DNA of 64,000 nt from contig OX387606.1 in the NCBI GenBank assembly GCA_947568835.1, positions 24,107,111-24,171,110 on the forward strand, written 5' to 3'. The DNA is from Protonemura montana (lineage: Eukaryota; Arthropoda; Insecta; Plecoptera; Nemouridae). This document shows, piece by piece, positions 50,501 to 62,500 of the stretch (position 1 is its first letter; every line of letters begins with the position of its first letter). Made by a program: the position numbers and the translations under genes. The notes beneath the pieces were generated by a model that ran no database searches, had not been told where the DNA came from, and saw only the letters and a list, made by a program, of their open reading frames with translations.

Positions 50501-53500
50501 TACATGTGACCATCATACACATGACCATCATACACGTGACCATCATACACATGACCAGTTCTGTTTGGGAGAGAGGTTGAAGGGATGAAAGTTAAGCAAC
50601 ACGGCGCTGGGTCAGGTATTGGATGGGTGACCGTCATACACATGAGCAGTTCTGTTCGGGAGAGAGGTTGGAGGGATGAAAGTTAGTACAGCAACTTCAC
50701 TCGCCTTGCTTATCAACCTCTCGACAGCATGGATTTGTGGAGGAATCCTGTTGTTCGCATTGTACCGTCCTTTGGAAGGGACGTGAAGCCGGTGGTCACC
50801 TTGGTCTTCGACAGGAGTAGGCTACTTGCCGGCACTGGGTTTCCCCCCCTCCCTTCTAGGCTAGGTTAGGTTCATCATCATCCTCATCATCATCCACTCA
50901 TTCACCGACGCCAGTAGACCAGTACCGCATGGCACGTTGTCAAAACAGTGCGTCGTTAAACACCAATAATCAATCAATCAATCATCAGGTGCTTGAAATG
51001 GAACAAAAACTTGTTGACTTGCTGGTAGCAACCAAACACATATCCACATGTCCTTTTCAGGTGAAAACGTGTCTCTTTTTCTTATTTTCCATTTTAGACA
51101 ATTACCAATTTTCTTTCCTTTGCAATACTTTTGAGAGGCTAAGTGTCTTATGTAACCAGATCTAGGGACTCACCATAGCAACGGGTGATCGACAAGGTTG
51201 TCTACCTTTAACAGAAATCAAAAGCAATCTTTTGGTAGCAACTATTTTGGTTAGCTAGGGATCCCACAGAGACAGACTTCTACAGAGAGAGTTATAGGTG
51301 ATGCGAACACTTTTGATAAAATATCATGCTGAAAATCTTAAACTGCGCAACAAACATCAGATGAAAATCAACATCTCTTGTGTTTGATTGCAGCACGTAG
51401 CGGCTCTCGAGGGGTTGCTTCAAGACTTTCTGATCGGTGAGCATTTGCTGCTGGTTGGCAATCAAGGTGTGGGCAAGAACAAGTTGGCTGACCGGCTGCT
51501 CCAGCTGCTGAACCGGCCCCGGGAATACATCCAGCTCCACAGAGACACCACTGTACAGACACTGACTCTGCATCCTACTGTCAGGTACATACTGGGTTCA
51601 TTTATTTTTTAATAAAATAAAAAAAATAATAACAAAATAAATTAATAAAACGCCTGGCAGGACCTGGCCAAATATGTAGAAACTAACCAAAACAAGGCTG
51701 TGTGTGGACTCTACGCCTGGCAAGACCTGGCCAAATATGTCGAAACTAACCAAAACAAGGCTGTGTGTGGACTCAACGCCTGGCAAGACCTGGCCAAATA
51801 TGTAGAAACTAACCAAAACAAGGCTGTGTGTGGACTCTACGCCTGACAGGACCTGGCCAAATATGTAGAAACTAACCAAAACAAGGCTGTGTGTGGACTC
51901 TACGCCTGGCAAGACCTGGCCAAATATGTAGAAACTAACCAAAACAAGGCTGTGTGTGAACTCTACGCCTGGCAGGACCTGGCCAAATATGTAGAAACTA
52001 ACCAAAACAAGGCTGTGTGTGGACTCTACGCCTGGCAAGACCTGGTCAAATATGTAGAAACTAACCAAAACAAGGCGGTGTGTGGACTCTACGCCTGGCA
52101 GGACCTGGCCAAATATGTAGAAACTAACCAAAACAAGGCTGTGGTTCGGGCTGATATTGGACATAAACTATTTATAAAGTTCTACGGTGCAAACATAGGA
52201 CGCCACTCACTGCTTGGCAGAGGAACCAGGCTATGATCAGCCTGTCATTCAATCAACTTGACAAACATAGGACGCCACTCACTGCTTGGCAGAGGAACCA
52301 GGCTATGATCAGCCTGTCATTCAATGAACTGGACAAACATAGGACGCCACTCACTGCTTGGCAGAGGAACCAGGCTATGATCAGCCTGTCATTCAATGAA
52401 CTGGACAAAATTTTAAAATTGTAAAACTGTAAAGTAGCCACTGGACAGTGCAATTTATTGTGTTTAATCCTAAGTTGCTAATAAAACCATTATTATTATT
52501 ATTATTATTGCTGCGTACACTTACATAGTATTTGTGTGACGTAGTAGTAGAGATAAAATATAATGAAAATAAATAATTTGTTTGGAATTTTAATTCAGAA
52601 AATACAAAAAAAAATAGTTTTTTAGTTATTGACCCTGATTATTTTATTAAGAAGCATTTAGGAAGCTTGAACTTGGTAATTGTTATAATTTTGTGTGGGT
52701 CATATATATATATTCATGAGCTGGTATTGACTTCAGATTAAATTGATCGATGCGATACGAGAACGGACGTAAAACACCGTCTTTTAATCGCGTGCCGGTA
52801 GTAATGAAGCAAACCTCAATTGCACTGAGAGCTTTTGAAGAAGAAACAACTTGCCGCGGTTTCTAAACGATACAACGTTTTCAGGTCTGGCGTTGTTGTC
52901 TATGAAGATTCTCCGCTGGTCCAAGCGGTGAAAAAGGGTCACGTTTTAGTCGTCGACGAAGCAGATAAAGCGCCCACCCACGTGACGTGCATCCTCAAGG
53001 TAAACTGCAGCGTATTTTCATTCTAATCCGACAAACATATCCCTTGCAAATTTATTTTTGATAAAGCTGTATTCTCCATCGTAATTAGTGTATTACTATC
53101 GTTATGATTTTATGGTTTTCTAGCACAAATTCCGTGCCCTATTTGTTTTGGTACAATCGTTGAGTGTAGGTTATAGGTAGAGAAACAACGTCAATGTTAC
53201 AGTCTCTGTGTGAAAGATGACTACCATACCGACAAAAATGCAGAGTACCGGAACATCACGTTAAGTGGAGCCACTGTCGTATGAAATTTAATTTCGATAT
53301 TTCTCGTAGGTTACTCGCTTTTGAGACTTTTCATGCTCAAAAAATCTCCATCAATGTTTACCTCAACGATTGATATTCATGTAACGATATTAAAAAGTGA
53401 GTAACCTACTATAAATATCGAAATTAAATTTCATACCACAGTGGCTCCACTTAACGTGATGTACCGGTACTCTGCATTTTTGTCGGTAAGGTAGTCATTT

Positions 53501-56500
53501 GGCGGCCATCTTTCACGCAGAGACTGTAACATTGACGTTGTTTCTCTACCTAGAACCTACACTCAACGGTACATTCAATGAAGTTCAACCTAACTCCTTA
53601 TCTTTGCCCATTTGCAGACGCTTGTTGAGAGTGGGGAGATGATTCTCTCCGACGGAAGACGCGTTGTGCCCCACACAGATCCCAGAGCTGCCTCCGGGTC
53701 GCCTTCGATTGTTCCCGTTCATCCGGACTTCCGGATGATCGTTCTTGCCAACAGACCCGGGTTCCCGTTCCTCGGGAACGACTTCTTCGCCGCCCTTGGT
53801 TAGTTTATTTAATAACAAGCAAACAAAGATGGCGCTGTTGCAAGGTATAAATGTTTATTAACTTAAATCTAAATCCAGTTTGCTCCTGAATAATTTTAAG
53901 CTTATGTAAGCTGCATTCTCTCTGAGATATGGATCCAGTATTTTCCATTCCCCTTATGGAGCGGAAAGGAGTTTCTGCCAACCTTCATCTTCCCCCCTTT
54001 TCCGTCAGTCTTTGGCTATGCCTTCCATTAAGAGTTTCCTCAATGCCAGCCCTTAATATTTATTTTCATGCACTTTTCCGAGAAACTTAACCAATGAGAC
54101 ACTGGTTACAAAACTACCTAGATGCATCTTTTAGAATTGTGTATGCACTTTAAGAGTCCCCCAATCAGATCTTAAAGGCTTCAAAGATGTATTCCATAAG
54201 ACATTCATCTTACCACAAGACATATTAAGAGAGTCTTGCACTTATCAGGTTCGTTTCATTCTTACCGACAATGTGAACTTTTGCACATTAACTAAAAATA
54301 AAAACTTTCTTTACCGTACGACGAGGTAAAGTAGGGAAGAGAGACTCTTGGCATCCTATTCACAATATCTAGCCTCTTGGCACCCTAAATTCACAATATC
54401 CAGCCTCTTGGCACCCTATTCACAATATCCAGTCTCTTGGCAGCCTATTCACAATATCCAGCCTCTTGGCACCCTATTCACGATATCTAGCCTCTTGGCA
54501 CCCTATTCACAATATCTAGCCTCTTGGCACCCTATTCACAATATCTAGCCTCTTGGCACTCTATTCACAATATCCAGCCTCTTGGCACCCTATTCACAAT
54601 ATCCAGCCTCTTGGCACCCTATTCACAATATCTAGCCTCTTGGCACCCTATTCACGATATCTAGCCTCTTGGCACCCTATTCACAATATCCAGCTTCTTG
54701 GCACCCTATTCACAATATCCAGCCTCTTGGCACCCTATTCACGATATCCAGCCTCTTGGCACCCTATTCACAATATCCAGCCTCTTGACACCCTATTCAC
54801 AATATCCAGTCTCTTGGCACCCTATTCACAATATCCAGTCTCTTAGCACCTTATTCACATAACTTTCTCTACGAATGTGATATTTGTTGTAATTCTAGGA
54901 GACTTGTTCAGCGTGCACAGCGTAGACAATCCAAGTCCCGAGTCTGAGATCTCGCTGCTGCGCCAGTACGGTCCAGACGTTTCCGACGCGGTGATATCTC
55001 GGCTTGTCACCGCGTTCGGGGAACTGCGTCAGCTGGCCGATCAGGGTCTCGTGCAGTATCCGTACTCCACTAGAGAGGTCGTCAACATCGTCAAGCATCT
55101 ACAGGTAGAGCGACCGGGGCTACGGAGCTAAGCTATTGACTATCGGTCGCGTAGTTTCAAATGTCTCTACGCCTGTCAGCGATGGGATGGAATTACGGGA
55201 CAGCAAAAAGGACAGCGATTTTTCTTTTTTTATTCCCTGTGCATTGCAAGCGTTTGCAATTTAAATAAGATTTCATCTAAAGGACATTGACTTTTTGGGG
55301 TTTTGAAACGAACAATACTAAAAATTTAAATAGACTTTTACCCTGGCTATTCAATCCAAGCAGGTATTTATGATGTACAACTTGATTTGCACAATTTACA
55401 GTTTCATTGTTTATCCACCTTTTTTTTTTACAACTTTAATTCTTTATTTCTTTATTTATTAATAGCTTTGGTATTACAATAATTCCCGAGGCTAATAGAA
55501 TTACAATAGTGTTTATAGAATTTACAATAGAATTTTATAGAATTTTGTGGTTAGTTTATAAATTTACAGTGGTATTTCACATTTTTTGGAAATGTAGTCA
55601 TTATATCGTGGGGCAGCGCATTCCACAGTCTAATTGATCGGGCCAAGAAGGCTTGATGGCCCACCTCGCTATTGTACTTTGGGAGGTACAAGAAGAAGGC
55701 TTGATGGCCCATGTCGCTATTGTACCCAGGGAGGTACAAGAAGGCTTGATGGTCCATGTTGCTATTGTACCTAGGGAGGTACAAGAAGGCTTGATGGCCC
55801 ATGTCGCTATTGTACCTAGGGAGGTACAAGAAGGCTTGATGGCCCATGTTGCTATTGTACCTAGGGAGGTACAAGAAGGCTTGATTGCCCATGTCGCTAT
55901 TGTACCAAGGGAGGTACAAGAAGGCTTGATGGCCCATGTCGTATTGTACCCAGGGAGGTACAAGAAGGCTTGATGGCCCATGTCGCTATTGTACCTAGGA
56001 AGGTACAAGAAGGCTTGATGGCCCATGTCGCTATTGTACCTAGGGAGGTACAAGAAGACTTGATGGCCCATGTCACTATTGTACCTAGGGAGGTACAAGA
56101 AGGCTTGATGGCCCATGTTGCTATTGTACCCAGGGAGGTACAAGAAGGCTTGATGGCCCATGTCGCTATTGTACCTAGGGAGGTACAAGAAGGCTTGATG
56201 GCCCATGTCGCTATTGTACCTAGGGAGGTACAAGAAGGCTTGATGGCCCATGTCACTATTGTACCTAGGGAGGTACAAGAAGGCTTGATGGCCCATGTTG
56301 CTATTGTACCCAGGGAGGTACAAGAAGGCTTGATGGCCCATGTTGCTATAGTACCTAGGGAGGTACATTTTCAGAGGGTGGTCATTTTTGGCAATAAATG
56401 CATTATAATCAAGTCCCATAAATGCCACCTTTTTATAATAAATCATGATGAATGGCTCACAAATAGTTCATCTACTGGAAGCTACGAGATTAACGCAGCT

Positions 56501-59500
56501 GTATTTTGTTGACAGGAGTTCCAGTCGGAAGGTGTTGCTGGGGTTGTGGGCAACGTATTCGACTTTGACCGCTACAGCCTGGAGGTACAGGACCTGCTGG
56601 CCAAGACCCTGCACAAGCATGGGATTCCCATCGGAGCAAATCCAAACAACGTCGGCCTGGCCAAAGAGTAAGATGATCAATCATTGCGACATTCTGGAGG
56701 GATGGGGGGCCGTCTTCAACTGTTATCTTTTAGTATCTTTGTTGCTTGGTTTTAACTAATTAAAAAGTTGGTTCAAGTTTTAAAACCGATTTTTTATTCC
56801 TTCTCCGATTGTTTGTTTGTATTGCGTGAAGATCGTGATAAGAGACGATCGGAAGAAAGAAGAACTGAAGAGCGTGGAACTCAGGTGAAGAGTATTGAGT
56901 TCAAATTACTTTTCATTGAAAATTAGCGTCATTATTTTTCCTCTGATAAAGAAACTCGGGCGTAATATTCATTCACGATCAGCAATCCATAGCAATCCAT
57001 TTTGGTAAATAGATTTTCTTAATTTTAATTTTTTAATGCATTTTTTTATTCATTTCAATGTACATATATAATTTTAACAACAAAGAAAAAGAAATGATTA
57101 TAAGAACAAGAATGAACCCCACGTAAGACGAAGCTTGTGTGGGCGGCAATAGAAAATATAACATAAAATAATTCTTTCCAAAATAAGCTTCAAATATAAA
57201 TAAAATCTTATTTCTTATTCATGACGTCATAGAAATGTCTTCCATTCTTACAAAGCCATTTTTGTAATGCAATTTCTTGGATTTGAATGTTATTTCTAGA
57301 TTAATTCAAGCGCTAGTTCTGTGAGAAGTAGTTCCACGATTGCAAGCAGCGAAAGTATGATTGCTGTCGCATGAAATGCTGAATGTCAATCTTGCTCAAG
57401 ATCTTCAATATAGAAACTCCTCATATAAAACATTTAAACTGCAATCTTCAACTTTTTAGTTTGTCTCTGCCTATCTGGGAGATGCCTCATTGCCAGCGTA
57501 AATCTTCACAGAAATTGCAAAATTTGGTTAAAAAACTTGTGCAATCAGGCTATATTGGTTCAAAATTCAGGTTTACATCCCGTTGCCACACTTTGACGGC
57601 AATTCGAAAGCGTTTAATATGTGAAATATTGATAGTTACGTTTGCATCGTGGCTGGCAAGACAAAACTAATAATAATAATAATAATTTGTTTATTGTCAT
57701 TTAGAACATATACACGTTATTTGACAGTCATTTTTTTAATTAAATGGTACAATATTCTTTGACAGTATAAAAACATATCTCAATTAAAAACTCTTTTATG
57801 CTATTTCTTAGCCCCTGTCCTTTTTTTTCCTTGATATAATTAGGTAGAGCATTATACAGTTTTGCACCTGCAAAATCTAATGACAAAATCTGATCTAAAT
57901 CTTAATCTAATGAATAAATAGAAATCATGATTGATAAGTCTCAGTGCCCGTACGCCTCTCAACTCATCTAGAGCGTGCAATAGCTTTGTACGACGAGTTC
58001 GCTTCTCTACAGGTTTCCGCTGCCCAAGCCACGAGTGGCCGGCCAATGGAATGCGGACGTATTGTCTCGTACTCGGCTTCCCGTGGAGAAACGGAGTCTA
58101 CGATCGAAGCCGTCGATGGCTTTGTCTGTCAGCCGGTTCCCACTGGACAAAGTCGAGGCACGAGGATTGGTTTTCAACGAGATGCAGTCGTACTGGACCA
58201 TTCCTGCTCCTGAGACAGCTGTCGTCGTTTCACTTGCAGTTTCTTGCGGTGAGTTACTTTGCCAGATCTAAACCCGTACTCTTAGCGAGCTAACCAAGCT
58301 CTCTTTTATTATTATTATTATTATTATTGTGATGCTTTATTATTTTCAGTTTATTACGCTGGGTTACAATTCATTTATCTACAGTATCCTCAATTCATAT
58401 CCAATAACATATCCAGCATCCATTTGACATATTTATTTATAAATTTATTTATTAACAGCTTTGGTATTACAATAACTACCTGAGGCTAAAAGAATTACAA
58501 CAGTGTTTTAAGAATTTAAAATATAATAGGGAAATCTCATTAAGATTATTATTTAATTATTATCATTGTGTTCAAATACGCGTTTCAAATAAAATCTGGC
58601 GTATTTTTTCTTTTTATAATCCGATCATAACTTTTCTATTTATATTTTTTTTAAGAATGGCTAAAATATGAATTCTCGTGGCGGGATGAAAACGGGCTGT
58701 GATTAACTACACGTAGTTCTGACGTCATTTTGTTGTATCCTTTGCGTTCGCTTCTGTTTCTTGACGTCATACTGACGTCAGATTTCACTTCATGTCAGAA
58801 AAAATGGCGACCCTCGTTTTCGTACGAGATTCAAACGCTAAAATTATAAACAAAGATATTTTATTCAAAGCTGGATTTAGAAGAAAATAAAAAAATACGT
58901 GTTCGTTATTTTCTCACAAAAAAAAAAAAGTATAGTTTCAAATTTAAAGAGATTTCCCTGTTACATAGAATTGTATAGTTATTTTATAAATGTACAGTGG
59001 TATTTCACATTTTTTGGACATTTAGTCATTATAAAGCATAAGACATAACCAATCACTTATCCAATTCATATACAATATCCAAAATTCATATAACAGAGTT
59101 GCACTGTTCCATCTTTTATCTATCTAAGTATTTGGGGTTCCCATTTAAACTGACACATTTTAACTTGGCACTTTGAAGTGTGATTCAAATTGCAAATTCT
59201 TGCAACGTGCAGAGTGTTGTATTCATTTTTGACACAATCTCATTATTCCTAATATTCAAATACTTTGCGCATTGCAAGCGTTTGCAATTTTAATTATATC
59301 TCACACTATAAACGTATAAACGCATCCAAAGTCAAATTGGAGTTATTCGAGATTGACAGGTTGTGACGTGATATAGCGTCACTAGAATCAGAGTGACTGT
59401 GAGTATTCACAGCCTCTTGGTTCTACTCCTTGGAGAACTGTCATTCTCATCAAATACACTGAAATCCTCTGAAAAATTAATTTAGTTAGAGCAACACCAG

Positions 59501-62500
59501 CTACAGGTCTCGTTTGGGCACCAATTTTTGAAAGTTTAGTAGTATTCCTTATGATAAATTATCTGGCACTCTTTGAAGCCGCTTTGGTTTGCTCGATGTG
59601 CAACTGAAAATCTGGTGACTTTTCTTTGAAGACGCTGAGAACGATCCGTCGAAAGACTTGATCCACGTGCTGACGATGAATCCGCTGGCGTTGTTCACGA
59701 TGCAACTCTCCGAGGACAACTCTCGCGTTGTGAGACTCGAAGGATTACTGAAGCCAGACTACGGCAGCAAGCCGCGGTACAAAGCCTTGCCTCTGTCCGG
59801 GAATCTCAGGGGCACGCTACTCATCCACGAGGCTACCGTAAGGACGTGTGGTGTTTAACGACGCACTGTTTTTGACAACTGGCCATGCGGCACTGGTCTA
59901 ATGGCGTCGGTGAATGAGTGGATGATGATGAACCTAACCTAGCCTAGAAGGGAGGAGGGGAAACCCGGTGCCGGCACGTAGCCTACTCCTGTTGAAGACC
60001 AAGGGGACCATCGGCTTAACGTCCCTTCCGAAGGATGGTAAAACGCGAACAACAGGATTCCTCCACAAATCCATGCTATCGAGAGGTTGATAAGCAAGGC
60101 GAGTGAAGTTGCTGTACTAACTTTCATCCCTCCGACCTCTCTCCCGAACAGAACTGGTCATGTGTATAATGGTCACCCATCCAATACCTGACCCAGCACA
60201 GTGTTGCTTAACTTTCATCCCTCCAACCTGGTTCAAGGGTCTCATATGGCCAAGAATTAAAAAAACTAACATATTCAAAAACTCCAGTCCAACGAACATA
60301 TTTCACATTTTCTGCATAAAAGACGCTACAAACATCGCGGGTGTTGCTCTAACCAATTGAGCTACTTGGACACTGGCTTTTTAAGACGATTTTAGTGTAT
60401 TTGATGAGAATGACAGTTCTCCAAGGAGTAGAACCACAAGGCTGTGAATACTCACAGTCACTCTGATTCTAGTGACGCTATATCACGTCACAACCTGTCA
60501 AACTCGAATAACTCCAATTTGACGTTGGATTCGTTGCTGTATTAGGATGAAATCTTATTTAAATTGCAAACGCTTGCAATGCGCGGGGTATTTTATTATT
60601 AACAACACTTCTAACTTCTAACGTCCGCCGGGTCTGTTTCAGTCCAACGGCCTGATGCTTGTCGACTCTGCCTCCGGTCGCGCCACGCCCTTGCCCCTGC
60701 GCTCTGCGCTGGACGCCGCCACCGGCGCGATCGTGCGCCGACTTGGCTCCAGCAACGAGCCCCGCTGGTCGCTCGTCGCTGACTGCACGCAACGTAACGA
60801 TGTCGTTCTTTACGAGGCTGGATCGGCCGAGATTGAAGTCATCGCACTCGATGACATGACTGCGTACACAACCGCACTGCCGTTCCCTCTCAAGTCCGTA
60901 CACCTCGCTTCAGATCTACGCTGGCTGCTGGAGGACTCTGAAGACAGGTATGGAGTCAGGCAAGATTATAAAGACATTTTTCTTGGAGATCTGATTGATT
61001 CGTTGGCTGTAACAACGCATTTGTGTGGTACATGTGGCTTTGGTGAACGAGTGAATGATGATGAGGATGATGATGAACCTAACCAACCCTAGAAGGGAGG
61101 AGGGGAAACCCGGTGCCGGCACGTAGCCTACTCCTGTCGAAGACCAAGGGGACCACCGGCTTAACGTCCCTTCCGAAGGACGGTACAACGCCAACAACAG
61201 GATTCCTCCACAAATCCATGTTGTCGAGAGGTTGATAAGCAAGGCGAGTGAAGTTGCTGTACTAACTTTCATCCCTCCAACCTCTCTCCCAAACAGAACT
61301 GGTCATGTGTATGATGGTCACCCATTCAATACCTGACCCAGCGTAGTGTTGCTTAACTTTCATCCCTCCAACCTCTCTCCTGAACAGAACTGGTCATGTG
61401 TATGATGGTCACACATCCTATACCTGACCCAGCGCAGTGTTGCTTAACTTTCATCCCTCCAACCTCTCTCCCGAACAGAACTGGTCATGTGTATGATGGT
61501 CACACATCCAATACCTTACCCAGCGCAGTGTTGCTTAACTTTGGTAATCTCACGAGAACTGGTGTTTCCAACACCCCAAACCGATCCTCCTTGGATATCT
61601 TATCGCAGACTTAGTTAGATATCAATACCTAGCGACAATTTCCACCATTTTGTCCTGTAAAAGTTGACTTATCCCACGTAAAAGTAATTTAATGCTTGGT
61701 TTCCTGTGCCTTTAACTACCAAATGGTGTAGGCTTGATTATTTTTAAATTTAGAAAATACGTCTTTGAGTTCAATCCACATGGCAAAGTTCTGGTCTCCA
61801 GTAGCAGTAGCAATTTTACTCACTGCATTGTTGTTCAACAGTTCTTGTTATTCCATGACCAAGAAACTCACTTCTTGCTTGGTAAAAAATTAAATCCGAA
61901 TGAAACGTTGGCAAATAATCGGCTGCATGGCTTGCACAATTGTGCGATTAACTGGGAAAAGAAATCATAATAACATATTAATAAGTATTATGGTGGTGAG
62001 ACCTATTTCTACTTGATCTTATTCAATTCAATTCAATTCAATGCTATATTATTCATTTCTTTCTAAACCAACACAACAACAACCACACTTATTACAATAC
62101 CATATTACAGCACCGTGTTTAGAACGATTAAAACATTATCATCAAATACAATCTTATAACGAACAATAGATATCGCAATAATTACATTTGCAATTTTTTG
62201 CTACGCTCAATATATCTACAGTACAAAATCCATGGTTTACCAAGAAATTTCTTCATCATTTCTTTAAAAATTGATATTTCCACTCTGTGACTTGAGTTGG
62301 TCTTGTAGATTATTAAAAATACGTGCTCGTAAGTGTTTAGAAGTCCCCTGTTATGTTTACCTTAGCACTAGCTTTGAAAAGAACTATTACTAAAACTATC
62401 ACCATTGATAAAGTAACAGGCATAAGTTACGAAACTAGTTTTTCAGTATGATGGTTTTTAGACTCATGTCTACTTGATCTAAACTTAGCACTAGTTTTAA

